Positions 41,601 to 49,966 of a stretch of 64,000 nucleotides of DNA are shown here, piece after piece. This stretch comes from Alkalimarinus coralli (GTDB taxonomy: Bacteria; Pseudomonadota; Gammaproteobacteria; Pseudomonadales; Oleiphilaceae). Position 1 is the first letter of the stretch. Each line of letters opens with the position of its first letter. Both the position numbers and the translations under genes were made by a program. Below the pieces are notes generated by a model. That model was not told the origin of the DNA. It searched no databases and was given only the letters and a program-made list of their open reading frames with translations. Location: the NCBI RefSeq assembly GCF_023650515.1, contig NZ_CP096016.1:862513-926512 (forward strand), given 5' to 3'.

Positions 41601-42494
41601 ATCAGCTGCCAGTGCCGGGTTAAACAGCTCGTTGATACAGAATGTGGCAAAGGTATACAGGCCGCTTTCTGTTAGTATTTGTCCGCTATCCTTGCTCGAT
41701 ATCGCCTGCCACTCGCCTGCATGATGGTCTGCATAAACCGTTTGGTGCCCAAGCATAAAGCCCCATTCAGATTCTCGCTTATCTGACAGCAGGTAAAAGC
41801 CCTGCTGATTGACCATGCTGATATTCCCTAATGTATGCGCTTTGTTCTCTCGGAGGCGCTCTATCATGTCAGCAGCCAGATAATTGAAGGCAAGCGCACC
41901 GATAAATTGGCCCTCTGAGAAAACGGGTTTTACAAACCGAATGATCGGTTTATGGGGCGTTTCCAGCTTTCCAAGCTCCACGTTCAGATCCAGCGGCGAG
42001 ACGTAGACAGCGTCGGGCTCTATCGCTAAGGCCTCTTTAAAATAATAGCGTTCAGACTTGTTTTGCAGATTATTGTTGGCGATTACGACGCCCCGACCTT
42101 GCCGATATTCAATGCGGATTTTCTCCATGCCATGCGGGTCTAAAAAGCGGATTTGGTCGTAGCGTCGTGTGTCCTGAATAAAATCGATTAACCGCTCTTC
42201 AAATAACGCTCTGTCTGACTCACTATGGGTCTCTATATAGCGATTTACTACAGGCTTGCTTAATACCGCGTCGATATCTGGCAGTACCGGACTTAGTGCA
42301 TTTTTAATTGACTCAATTGAACTCTTTGCCTGAACCTGCTCAGCCGTTTTAATCAATTCGAGTTCGTGATGAAAACGAACTTTGTTTGAGTTCCACATGA
42401 CATATGCTGTCACGCCCGAAAACAGTAAGAAGTAGATTAAGAAATACTGAATCAGGCGAAGTGGTTTTGATTCTTGAAGCATGGAGTTATTCAT
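38601..42494 (-). CDS. Multi-PAS GGDEF-EAL c-di-GMP regulator
   Basis: About 1297 residues. TM helices at about 15-32 and 330-350 bracket a periplasmic Cache-like domain. Four PAS domains follow (starts near SQDGVIITDPKLRVVYANPAF, SSEGIVTLNSAGEIESANV, ATDAIITCDSAGFIELFSR and AHDAFLRLDSNGAVIEWNTA), then GGDEF with intact LVARLGGDEFTV and EAL with GFEALLRW, DDFGTGYSSLQYL and AEGVETQEQ. Both catalytic cores look complete. The ATG at 42494 (MNNSMLQ) was chosen because the longest frame starts with TTG at 42527. It probably tunes c-di-GMP according to an extracellular small molecule. Confidence 0.92.
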   Translation of the reverse strand: MNNSMLQESKPLRLIQYFLIYFLLFSGVTAYVMWNSNKVRFHHELELIKTAEQVQAKSSIESIKNALSPVLPDIDAVLSKPVVNRYIETHSESDRALFEERLIDFIQDTRRYDQIRFLDPHGMEKIRIEYRQGRGVVIANNNLQNKSERYYFKEALAIEPDAVYVSPLDLNVELGKLETPHKPIIRFVKPVFSEGQFIGALAFNYLAADMIERLRENKAHTLGNISMVNQQGFYLLSDKRESEWGFMLGHQTVYADHHAGEWQAISSKDSGQILTESGLYTFATFCINELFNPALAADEPAPCEQSWKVITELSTPQLSAIKRSLNQGYAQDFIYLIILFAIVSAYLAKLTADRFSLFSRFRMHSSALKNSQDGVIITDPKLRVVYANPAFERISGYSLAELLGKTPSTWASGQHGEGFYQAIWESIRKEGFWRGEAVNKTKNGALYNAYFSISAVKNSTNELAGYVSLQTDITQQKLMEKALNRERSYMKAILDSSSEGIVTLNSAGEIESANVGLTDILSCTQSELMGHSINDYLSMQGNHFGVVRPVSELLDEDFLQEENCLLNAHRSDGQQIPVETSASRFTIDGEQHTTLMMRDVSERLRVQKALENKELMLGNVLDNATDAIITCDSAGFIELFSRSAEKMFGYSSAEMLIENINILFSSEEKAHFNALFIDAKQQATPQPLTKEMTVIKQDGRKLPVLLTVMPAGLAGRELYIVNIRDISQVKSLLSSAHDAFLRLDSNGAVIEWNTAAEHLFGWSRAEILNQFFAPLGILEHYQETWRTAVKQLTNTGTTKGFSDVREWVMRKHNGDEFPVNITVWAEPCNEGFHFNAFIQDITEKKLAEEKLRQTAYFDSLTKLANRAMFQKSLKKTLARCQRQNKKLGLLFLDLDKFKQINDTLGHDAGDLLLQTVAERITNCTRQEDLVARLGGDEFTVLIEGVNKPSDAATVAKKIIDSMQAAIDLNGNKVIVTTSVGIATYPECGEDCEALMKSADIAMYRAKEDGRNKYHFYSEALHSEVTRRVSIENALRYAVDNNELEIFFQPQVDIASSGVIGFEALLRWHNPELGHVSPAEFIPIAEEVGLIVPIGEWVLNTACRQLSEWNKLPVFSDVRIEVAVNLSAYQFKHDLVGVIERAIKQSNLDPSYLELEITESALMENVQECTSILEKINAMGIQISIDDFGTGYSSLQYLKALPIQTLKIDRGFIQDICEEKDSMTIVKAIIALAKSMGLQVIAEGVETQEQLTLLSELNCDMIQGYYFSKPLPIDHVIPYLEGQQKESPKLEKQQQKER

Positions 42495-42667
42495 TACCGT
42501 TACTGACGGGTTTACTTTTAGAGGCAACCACAGGGTTAGTCGTCAATTTCAGTATAGACAGCTTTATTCGGGGAAGGGGAGAGGATAGCTAAATAAGCTA
42601 AGAAAATATCGTCGCTGGCCAATTGGTTGAGTTCCCTTGTCTATAATAGAGGGAGGGAGGTGTGGTT

Positions 42668-43468
42668 ATGGCGAACTCTGCTTGTGGCTTCAACTCAAGA
42701 TCGTTGGCACGTCTGATTTACTTTGCTCTGTTCGGCATCATTACAATGCATGCATTAACGGGCAGGGCTCTGGCCAGCGAGCTAGAGGTTGGTAAGGTGT
42801 GCCCGGTCGCATACCAAGGCCATGAGGTAGGCAACTTGGTGGTATCCAGGCCCTGGTATCATAGTAGCCGACTGGATGCGGCCTATACTGCCATGGATAA
42901 CGCGACGGGTATTGGCGTTGAAATTCACTTTTTCTCGAATGTTGCGGGTGATACCCGTCATCAAAATATAGCTGAGTGTGACCGGTTTCGTTTGCTGCAA
43001 ACCCGAGATTCCACGGCGCGGCTGGTGCCAGGAGAAAAAACATCGCAGCTCGATATTCCTTCGGTATTTGATGAACCGTTTAGCGATAATAGCCCCCTGG
43101 AACACGGGCGAGGAACCCACTTAACCCCTCATGATGATAGAGACAAACCCTGGCAGGGGCGTGTAAGCCGCTCTTCTACCGTGGCTCTCTATGACACGCC
43201 TTATGTATCTGATGGTTTTGGTGTTGAAGGGGAAGATATTGCGGTGAAATTTCACACTTGTGTGGTATGTGAGCGAGAGGTCGGTTTCGATAATGTACTG
43301 TCATGTGTTGATTGGGGTTACCGCCGCGAATACATGGGAGGGATGACGGGCTGGGCAGAACCCGACCTGCTGCCGATGCAATGTCAGCTAACCGCGCCGC
43401 AAACATTGGAAGAGACACTTGATAACGATAATCAAGTGTCTTATCAGCATTGGTTAAATTGGCGGTAA
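42668..43468 (+). CDS. Secreted protein of unknown function
   Basis: 266 residues. Signal peptide about 1-38 (IYFALFGIITMHALTGRALAS). The mature part has seven or so Cys in pairs (VCPVAY, ECDRF, FHTCVVCERE, LSCVDW, MQCQL) that suggest disulfides, and a Trp/His-rich mid-region (GTHLTPHDDRDKPWQGRVSRSS). The family is not recognised. ATG at 42668 lies seven bases from GGAGG. A 10-bp stem hairpin (43414-43440) is encoded near its 3' end. It is divergent from the multi-PAS gene and convergent with the ceramidase gene. Confidence 0.6.
   Translation: MANSACGFNSRSLARLIYFALFGIITMHALTGRALASELEVGKVCPVAYQGHEVGNLVVSRPWYHSSRLDAAYTAMDNATGIGVEIHFFSNVAGDTRHQNIAECDRFRLLQTRDSTARLVPGEKTSQLDIPSVFDEPFSDNSPLEHGRGTHLTPHDDRDKPWQGRVSRSSTVALYDTPYVSDGFGVEGEDIAVKFHTCVVCEREVGFDNVLSCVDWGYRREYMGGMTGWAEPDLLPMQCQLTAPQTLEETLDNDNQVSYQHWLNWR
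43414..43440 (+). terminator. Hairpin near the 3' end of the secreted-protein gene
   Basis: GACACTTGAT, seven-base loop, ATCAAGTGTC, inside the last codons of the upstream gene, followed by TTATC. It is AT-rich and lacks a long T-run, so its role as terminator is weak. Confidence 0.35.
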
Positions 43469-43517
43469 AGCAGCCAATCGGTTGATTATAAATGGTTAAT
43501 ACATGCTTAATACCTTT

Positions 43518-45617
43518 TTAATACACCGTAAAGTTTCGGCTGGTGCCTGTATAACCCACAATGTTGCCTGACCACGGTTTCTTTCTGTCGCCGTAGTGTC
43601 TGATACGGTAAGTTCCAACGGCCGCATTGGCGGGAATATTCCAGGTTAATATAGCGTGAGAGGTTCCCCAGAAGCCGTCAATACGCTTCCACTGGTATAT
43701 CGTTTGCCAGTCGTTATCGGTGGCTACAACCTCCCAGCTAGCACCATTCCAACGTTGTACTTCCATAAACGTACCCTGCGTGCGCAAGTTGTTCTTGGGA
43801 TGGCCTGACCAGAACTTAACCACTACAGACTGACCCTTTTGATAACTGGCGTTTGCATTCTGCACAACATCACCAATTTGTTTAAAGATAGGGGCCTGAT
43901 CATGTACAACGCCGGTTTGGAAATTAATGGTTTCGCCTGTTAAATCTCTGGGAATGGGCTCAACAGCGGGAAAAGGCACCGGGTTTAAGCCTGGCGCAGG
44001 CGTTTGACCTGCGGGCAACATTGCAGCGGCGAGCTGGTAAAATGACTGCTGGTAGGCTGCCAGGGTCCAAGGGCCAAAATGGGTTGAGCCCCCTTCATAG
44101 TGCTGCATGTCATACTCTTCTTTGGTGGTGACATAACCGCTATATGCATTTGAAAGCCCTGCAACCACGGTGTAATCCAGTTGCTGCCCTAGTACACTCT
44201 CTACGGTACCCATGAGTCGTCTGCCTGACATAATGGTGAACTCGGCGGGCACCGCCAGTATGCCTAATTGACCAATTTTATGCAGGGAAAGAGGCAGTAC
44301 CTCTGGCGACCAAGGATAAGGGGATGTTTTTCCCTGGGCTAGCAATACCGCTTTGGGGGCATGGCATGCCAAATCAGCCTGACTCGGGGCAACAATCATA
44401 CTTCCAATAAACTGGAAGAACGGGTTTGCCTGCGTTGTGCCTTCACTGAACAGATCCGGGCCTCGTCCGTCTTCAGTGCCTGCTGCAAATGACTCGCCCA
44501 ATGCTGCAACACAGGTCGTCTTTTGGCTACCGTCAGTAAAGTCACCGGATACCACAGTGGAAGACATATCAACATAGCGGTGGGAAAACTCGATGCTACC
44601 GGTTAGCTGTTCGCTCGCTGTATTGTAAAGCTCAACGGCTTTTTCGTACTGCCTTTCGCCAATAATTCTGACATTCTCGAAACGGTTGGAGGTGGGGCCA
44701 CGCCCCTCTGAGTCGGGGTTAACATTGGGGGACATATCGCCTGCATTACTGATTGCGAATGCGGCAACGAAATTGTTATTCCCCTGATAGGTAGAGTTCT
44801 TTAGCTCTTTCTCAAACAGGTATGAAGCATGGCCTTTGTTATCTCCACTTAATAGCTTAATGTCTTTACCCATGGCATTGGGGTGAGTTGCAAACCAGCT
44901 GATCATACCAACTTCATTGTTGTTGCCTTGAAGTAGTTTTAATACGGTCATTGGTTTTTCAATAGCAGAGTTATATTGGTTTTTCTCTGCGCTGGGGTTG
45001 TTATTGTAAGCCTCAATCGAGCGATTGTAGCTGGCATTGTCCAGGTCTCCTCGGTTAACCAGAATTCGCCCTGGTTTCAGGTCGTTATGAGCCTTTTCGA
45101 TTGAGGCAACGATGCCGTTGACTTGAGCGTCATAGGCCTGCTGTATAAACCCCAGAATAGTAATGTCATAAAGTGCATAGTGGGATTGCCCACCGGCCGC
45201 TGCGTGGGTATGAGTCGCACTTAAAATGACATTTCTCTCTGTATAGGTGTCACCGTACTTTTCCCCGAGCTTGTTAATGACACCTTGAAACACCGACTGA
45301 AACAGCGCACCTGCATCAGCACTGACAAATACCACGCGCTTATCGGTATTAGGGTCAGCAATCACATAGGCGCGAGACCAGTGTCTAAAGTGAATGCCGG
45401 CACTTTTTTGATCAGGGTTAGCGTAACCCATCAGGCCGACTTCAGCAGCAGGGCCAGTAATATCGTGTATGCCTCGACCAACCAGATAATTGTTCTCAAC
45501 ACTCCAAGCGTTAAGGGCTGGGGAGGACATACTCAGAAGCAGCAGTGCCTTTGGCAACAGCGGGTAGAGGGTTTGTTTAAGTGTCTTTTTTAATCTTATT
45601 TTTATTCTAAAAAACAT
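43518..45617 (-). CDS. Neutral ceramidase, secreted
   Basis: 699 residues. Export segment about 10-36. The N-terminal catalytic domain shows LVGRGIHDITGPAAEVGLMGYANPDQKSAGIHFRHWSRAYVI, the zinc motif ATHTHAAAGG (134-143), SWFATHPNAMG (H245) and the active Ser region NAGDMSPNVN (S296). The C-terminal immunoglobulin-like domain (about 540-699) ends the protein. Length and motifs match neutral ceramidases such as PA0845 (about 670), which split ceramide into sphingosine and fatty acid. Bacterial forms usually act on external lipids. The only evidence for regulation is the twin palindrome in its upstream gap. Confidence 0.9.
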   Translation of the reverse strand: MFFRIKIRLKKTLKQTLYPLLPKALLLLSMSSPALNAWSVENNYLVGRGIHDITGPAAEVGLMGYANPDQKSAGIHFRHWSRAYVIADPNTDKRVVFVSADAGALFQSVFQGVINKLGEKYGDTYTERNVILSATHTHAAAGGQSHYALYDITILGFIQQAYDAQVNGIVASIEKAHNDLKPGRILVNRGDLDNASYNRSIEAYNNNPSAEKNQYNSAIEKPMTVLKLLQGNNNEVGMISWFATHPNAMGKDIKLLSGDNKGHASYLFEKELKNSTYQGNNNFVAAFAISNAGDMSPNVNPDSEGRGPTSNRFENVRIIGERQYEKAVELYNTASEQLTGSIEFSHRYVDMSSTVVSGDFTDGSQKTTCVAALGESFAAGTEDGRGPDLFSEGTTQANPFFQFIGSMIVAPSQADLACHAPKAVLLAQGKTSPYPWSPEVLPLSLHKIGQLGILAVPAEFTIMSGRRLMGTVESVLGQQLDYTVVAGLSNAYSGYVTTKEEYDMQHYEGGSTHFGPWTLAAYQQSFYQLAAAMLPAGQTPAPGLNPVPFPAVEPIPRDLTGETINFQTGVVHDQAPIFKQIGDVVQNANASYQKGQSVVVKFWSGHPKNNLRTQGTFMEVQRWNGASWEVVATDNDWQTIYQWKRIDGFWGTSHAILTWNIPANAAVGTYRIRHYGDRKKPWSGNIVGYTGTSRNFTVY

Positions 45618-45829
45618 AGTAAATTCCTTGAATAGACTACAAGGAATCTCTTTTGCACCAGCATTTTCTATGCTGTTGCTACTGCGTAAAGAGACTCAGC
45701 GGGCTCAATAAACGCACTCAGTACTACAACAACGGCTCCATACAGCAATCAGAGGGCGTACTTCTGTTATCTGAAATGGTTAGGTTAAGAGACGCATCGA
45801 CCGTCAGTTCATCTCAAATGAAATATAAC

Positions 45830-45844
45830 GTGACAATGTGTCAC
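45830..45844. promoter_or_regulatory. Operator-like palindrome 1
   Basis: GTGACA-ATG-TGTCAC. Centre is 42 bp from the second copy (four helical turns). No regulator gene is adjacent. Confidence 0.6.
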
Positions 45845-45871
45845 CTATATAGATAGTCCATAATTCAAAAC

Positions 45872-45886
45872 ATGACAATGTGTCAT
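45872..45886. promoter_or_regulatory. Operator-like palindrome 2
   Basis: ATGACA-ATG-TGTCAT. The inner 13 bases are identical to palindrome 1. Confidence 0.6.
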
Positions 45887-45928
45887 CTATTAATTTTCTG
45901 CTACTGGTAGCGGGCAGTGATAAAATTG

Positions 45929-45942
45929 TGACGAATACGTCA
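45929..45942. promoter_or_regulatory. Operator-like palindrome 3 (variant)
   Basis: TGACGAATACGTCA is a related but not identical palindrome with a longer spacer. It lies further toward the DUF5610 gene. Confidence 0.4.
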
Positions 45943-46091
45943 TATTATAATCTCTCAATAGCTAAAGATGGCGGGTCGGCTGATTGGATAATCGGTAGGC
46001 AAGAAGGTGACCTATTAACGAGAGATTATTGGCTGATGGCGGGTTATTGGGCGATACTATGAGTAGAGAACAGGTTTACTTGGAGGCACTC

Positions 46092-46703
46092 ATGGCGACT
46101 CAATCCATTGATTCACAATCGCAGAAGCTATCCGTTCAAGGCAGACAAACAGCGCCATCAGCTGATAGTCAGGCTGAAAAAGGTAAAGCGGCCGAGGGGC
46201 AACAGGCTGATAATGTCTCGATACAACAGGTAAGCCAGCGAAAGCTAAATGTCGCCATTCTACAGTCTCATCATGAAGTCAGCCTTAGCGTCAAAGATGA
46301 GCCGTTAGCACTCGTCTACAAAACGGCGCTTGAGGCGATCAACAAAGAACTGGAAGGGGAACTCGGTGAAAATGCAATACAGCAAGGGTATGAGAGCGGG
46401 CTGGATGTCTCATCCGAAGCCACTGCTGAACGAATCGTTAGCTTTTCTACCGGTCTTTTTCCGCTCTTTCAACAGCAGCACCCCGAATTAAATGAGTCCC
46501 AGCAGGTCGATCGGTTTCTTGAGGTCATAGGCGGAGGCATTGATCAAGGCTTTGCCGAGGCACGAGAAATTCTGGACGGCTTAGGTGTATTAGAAGGCGA
46601 GATTGCCGACAATGTTGATAAAACCTATGACTTGGTGCAAGAGGGATTAGCAGCATTTAGAAGCAGGTTTGAGTCACCTCAGAGTAATGAGTTGGCCGAA
46701 TAA
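46092..46703 (+). CDS. DUF5610 family protein
   Basis: 203 residues. The C-terminal half (about 70-195) matches DUF5610: DEPLALVYKTALEAINKELEGELGENAIQQGYESGLDVSSEATAERIVSFSTGLF ... GGGIDQGFAEAREILDGLGVLEGEIADNVDKTYDLVQEGLAAFR. ATG at 46092 is five bases after GGAGG; longer frames start at TTG or at an ATG without such a site. The N-terminal half is Ser/Gln-rich and disordered. Function is unknown; it shares no domain with its neighbours. Confidence 0.8.
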   Translation: MATQSIDSQSQKLSVQGRQTAPSADSQAEKGKAAEGQQADNVSIQQVSQRKLNVAILQSHHEVSLSVKDEPLALVYKTALEAINKELEGELGENAIQQGYESGLDVSSEATAERIVSFSTGLFPLFQQQHPELNESQQVDRFLEVIGGGIDQGFAEAREILDGLGVLEGEIADNVDKTYDLVQEGLAAFRSRFESPQSNELAE

Positions 46704-46817
46704 GCGGTTCCCGTTGTAACGGCTGCTTGAAGCGCTAGACCTTTAGTAGCGGGTTTAGTAGGGTGTGCGTTTGTTAAGACCCACAAGATTTAACCCATAC
46801 TAAAGGCAAACTCAAGA

Positions 46818-47489
46818 ATGAACGCAACAACGAATAACACCGACGATGATATTGGCTTTCAAAAATATGTTGCAAACCGGCTATCGCCACTGAGTGATGT
46901 CGAGTTTGAAGTATTGCGATCTTTAATCTGTGGGTGCACTTATAAAGAGTACTTTGACCCGGCACAGTTCAGCGAAGCAAAGTACAACACTGTCTTTAGT
47001 GAATTGCAGGCAATGGTTAACGAGCCTGACCCTTCACTGTTTTTAGATGCGGCCTATAAGTGTGGGCTTGTCGTCAAGTCTCCTACACCTGCTATCTCAA
47101 TCCTTTGGCCGTTGTTTAAATCTATGGAAGAAGACAAAGTCGAAGACGGGCTTTATCTATGGTCTGTTCATGAAGTTTTCCAAACCATGAAGCAGGAACT
47201 GGCCGACTTTGAAGCTCAGGATGATGAGCGACAAAAAGCAATGCTGGATGCCAGCCAAAAGGGCGAAGCGCTAATGATGTACTCACTGGAGTTAGCTGCA
47301 TTAAACGCTGAGAACAAACAGCAGGTTGAGTCACTGGCGGCACTGGGAGAAAACGGGCTGTTTCTGTTTTTGAAGCGGCGTATTGAAGATTACTTAAATG
47401 TCGATATGAGCACCCAGCAGGGAGTCGAAGCGAAAGAACAACTTCAGAGGCTCGTTAATCAAACTCTTCAAGGTGAAACGGAGGGGTAG
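46818..47489 (+). CDS. Conserved-looking protein of unknown function
   Basis: 223 residues, acidic and soluble, no signal peptide or TM segment. C38 and C40 lie in LICGCTYKEYF. Helical regions about 105-150 and 170-215 look like coiled coil (QELADFEAQDDERQKAMLDASQKGEALMMYSLELAALNAENKQQVESLAAL). No family was recognised. Start ATG is after AACTCAAGA, a weak site. It follows the DUF5610 gene by 114 bp on the same strand. Confidence 0.55.
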   Translation: MNATTNNTDDDIGFQKYVANRLSPLSDVEFEVLRSLICGCTYKEYFDPAQFSEAKYNTVFSELQAMVNEPDPSLFLDAAYKCGLVVKSPTPAISILWPLFKSMEEDKVEDGLYLWSVHEVFQTMKQELADFEAQDDERQKAMLDASQKGEALMMYSLELAALNAENKQQVESLAALGENGLFLFLKRRIEDYLNVDMSTQQGVEAKEQLQRLVNQTLQGETEG

Positions 47490-47525
47490 CCTTTCTCAAC
47501 TATACGGCTTATTGAGAAATAAACA

Positions 47526-47560
47526 GCCATAACCATTACCTGTCAGGTAATGGTTATGGC
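47526..47560. terminator. 35-bp near-perfect palindrome
   Basis: GCCATAACCATTACCTG, one base, then its exact reverse complement: a 17-bp stem. It lies 37 bp after the stop of the unknown gene and may terminate it, but no T-run follows. Confidence 0.5.
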
Positions 47561-47628
47561 TCTCCACATTGAATAGGCTATTCTTTACCTGCTCAAAACA
47601 CAGGTTTTTTCAATGTAAGGAGACTGTT

Positions 47629-48030
47629 ATGAAAACTGAAACACTGGTTGTTAAATGCTACGCTGTTATCTCGGTGCTGTTTGCACTGCCCGCCTTTTTA
47701 ATGCCTGAGCTATTCGCACAGATACTGAAATACAATATTGATTTGCCTGCTGCAAAGATGGAGTTTGTCGCAGCGTACGGTGGCCTTATTCTAGGGTTGG
47801 GGGTGTTTCTTATGGTTTGCGCGAAGGAAAATGTTCGACTGGGTCTAATAGCCATACTTTGCATCGTCGGCACGTTATTTGTCGGGCGAGTAATAGGCTA
47901 TCTCTTAGACGTTGAATCAACCCCGGTACAAAATTCATTTCTATTGATAGAGTTTTTGACCGTCTTGTTTATGGTTAAACTGTTGAGCCGCCATCGAAAT
48001 AAACAGGCGCAACCTGTTACCTCTGTATAA
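47629..48030 (+). CDS. Small four-helix membrane protein
   Basis: 133 residues with four hydrophobic segments at about 8-29, 47-70, 77-95 and 104-123 (LVVKCYAVISVLFALPAFLM, VAAYGGLILGLGVFLMVCA, LGLIAILCIVGTLFVGRVIG, SFLLIEFLTVLFMVKLL). ATG at 47629 follows TAAGGAGA; an upstream frame from 47569 lacks a better start. It resembles small DUF4345-like integral membrane proteins; a similar protein is at 54.1 kb. No functional evidence. Confidence 0.7.
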   Translation: MKTETLVVKCYAVISVLFALPAFLMPELFAQILKYNIDLPAAKMEFVAAYGGLILGLGVFLMVCAKENVRLGLIAILCIVGTLFVGRVIGYLLDVESTPVQNSFLLIEFLTVLFMVKLLSRHRNKQAQPVTSV

Positions 48031-48078
48031 GGTGCGTTGGCAGTGTGACTCTGCACTGTTGCTTTTGAGTGCTTGTGC

Positions 48079-48744
48079 CTATTTATGCTGAAAGCCTGTG
48101 TGTTTCCATGCAAAATAACTCACAATAAACTGCAATATCATCACTATTGCAAAGCTCCACTCAATTGCGTCATTGATTTCGTTAAAGCGTTCATAAAGCA
48201 AGTTTAAAATGCCATTCGCAGTGCCCCCCAAAACAAGCAGTGTGCTCAGGCCAAGTTGCCAGTAATAAACCGCCTTAATGGGTGACGCTGAGTGGGGGGC
48301 GCAGTAGCTTGAAAGTTGCTTGACCACCAAAATGTGTGAAAAAGCGGTGAAACCGAAAAATAGGGTAATGCCGATTCTACGTACAGTCTGAAAAGCATCT
48401 CCCACGATGCCTAACGCTGCGGTGTATAGAATTAATGCCAGCCCTGCGAGAACGCCCAGTACATGAATGACTGTCAAGTGCGATGCCTGCGTACTGTTCA
48501 GCTCAAATAGCCATTGTTTTGTTAACGCCCAATAGTGCATCATCAATAGGGCGGTCGGTATCATCAGCAGTTTAAAAATGAAAAACTCCGGTGGGTGTCG
48601 TCCTGTCGCACTAATTGACGTACAGCTTTCCCAATAGGGGATGCACCATGGCACATGACCATAACTGGCAGCCACTATATAACACAGGTGAACACAAACA
48701 ATTGGCAATACCCCGGCGCTTAAGGCAACCGTCGATGGTTTCAT
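48079..48744 (-). CDS. Frag1/DRAM-like multi-pass membrane protein
   Basis: 221 residues, about six TM segments. The first loop VPWCIPYWESCTSISATGRHPPEFFIFK, between TM1 and TM2, resembles the conserved loop of the Frag1/DRAM/Sfk1 family, known from eukaryotes and some bacteria. The remaining helices are at about 60-80, 92-112, 130-150, 165-185 and 195-213. Function unknown. The family assignment rests on this loop alone. Confidence 0.55.
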   Translation of the reverse strand: MKPSTVALSAGVLPIVCVHLCYIVAASYGHVPWCIPYWESCTSISATGRHPPEFFIFKLLMIPTALLMMHYWALTKQWLFELNSTQASHLTVIHVLGVLAGLALILYTAALGIVGDAFQTVRRIGITLFFGFTAFSHILVVKQLSSYCAPHSASPIKAVYYWQLGLSTLLVLGGTANGILNLLYERFNEINDAIEWSFAIVMILQFIVSYFAWKHTGFQHK

Positions 48745-48991
48745 TGCACCCTCCTATGACTAAACCGTCCCAAATAGGGATGGCCAGGTTGCTATACTTA
48801 GAGCCCACAAACCTACTCTTTAGCTTAGACCATCCCGCTGTCCGGTGTTTCTCTTGGTGCAACGAGTTGTTTAATCCGCGCACTTAAAGAGACATTGGGC
48901 TAACCTAACGGTGTTATGTTAAAACCTGCAATGGTAAGAACAGGCAAATACCTGCGAGAGCCAACGGTTGAGATACTAAAAAGGAGCGACT

Positions 48992-49627
48992 ATGAGTATT
49001 ACTGAATCTGCAAACTGTGATCTTGTTTTTTATACCAACCCGATGTCTCGTGGCCAAATCGTCCGCTGGATGCTCGAAGAAGTGGGGGCTCCCTATCGTC
49101 AGGAGCTAATAGAGTACGGCCCAGCGATGAAGTCGCCTGACTATCTTAAAATCAACCCCATGGGCAAAGTGCCGGCAATAACCCATAAAGGGGATGTCAT
49201 TACCGAATGCGCAGCCATTTGCGGCTATCTGGCCGACGCATTCCCCGATGCTAACCTCGCGCCCGAGCTTGCAAACCGGGCTGACTACTACCGTTGGTTG
49301 TTTTTTGCTGCCGGGCCGCTTGAAGCTGCTGTGATTGATCGTGCTCTTAAGGTAACTATTGAGCAAGAACAGCAGCGCATGGTTGGTTACGGCACATTTG
49401 AGCGCACAATAGACGTTTTAGCGTCGGCTGTTAGCACGTCGGAGTATATTGCCGGTGATAAGTTTTCAGCGGCAGACGTATATGTTGGTGCTCATGTGAT
49501 ATGGGGGATGCAGTTTGGTTCGTTACCAAAACGTAGCGAGTTTGAAGCCTACGCCGAAAAGCTGGTTACCCGTCCCGCTTATATAAGAGCCAAAGAGATT
49601 GACGAGTCGCTGGGTAATAATGGTTAA
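48992..49627 (+). CDS. Glutathione S-transferase
   Basis: 211 residues. N-terminal thioredoxin fold about 8-85: LVFYTNPMSRGQIVRWMLEEVGAPYRQELIEYG, with the Ser/Arg-Gly active-site region (SRGQ), then MGKVPAITHKGDVITECAAICGYLADAF (cis-Pro and the glutathione-binding E-S/C). All-helical C-terminal domain about 92-200 (GDKFSAADVYVGAHVI N-cap motif). Preceded by AAAAAGGAGC. Likely conjugation or isomerisation of electrophiles; substrate is unknown. Confidence 0.9.
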   Translation: MSITESANCDLVFYTNPMSRGQIVRWMLEEVGAPYRQELIEYGPAMKSPDYLKINPMGKVPAITHKGDVITECAAICGYLADAFPDANLAPELANRADYYRWLFFAAGPLEAAVIDRALKVTIEQEQQRMVGYGTFERTIDVLASAVSTSEYIAGDKFSAADVYVGAHVIWGMQFGSLPKRSEFEAYAEKLVTRPAYIRAKEIDESLGNNG

Positions 49628-49874
49628 GTAATAGAGGTTGACTGAATCGGTGACCGCTTAATCTGCTCTGAGTGTTGGTTGTTTTGAGAGGCCAAGAGTG
49701 AGTGAGAATAATAATTGTAAACAGGGCTGCTGTAGTGATGGAGCAATTATTGGTGATTTTAACAATAGGTGCTGTGTGGGTGAGGCATATCGTTAATCCT
49801 ATTTGTGTTGGTGAGAGGTTTTTTTAAATAAAACGATCCCTGATTTCTTATGACGCATTTAAAGTGCGCCATAT

Positions 49875-49912
49875 GTAGCCTTGCATGAAAGGAGGTACGA
49901 CTGGAATTAAGG
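49875..49912 (+). repeat. GTAGCC-type repeat, direct copy
   Basis: GTAGCCTTGCATGAAAGGAG ... GGAATTAAGG. An inverted partner is at 49967-50004; together they could fold as a long stem with a roughly 55-base loop. Confidence 0.7.
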
Positions 49913-49966
49913 TAATTCAAAGAGCATTGATTATCCTTAGTGATATTTCGTGTACGGAGAAGAAAA

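Larger units (their letters stand above)
45618..46091. other. Intergenic region between ceramidase and DUF5610 genes
   Basis: 474 bases. No supported gene; short frames on both strands lack good starts. Three palindromes are present (45830-45844, 45872-45886, 45929-45942); see separate entries. Confidence 0.6.

Noticed and set aside
45653-46028. Short plus-strand frames upstream of the DUF5610 gene
   Set aside because: They lack ribosome-binding sites, have low-complexity or mixed composition and overlap operator-like palindromes.
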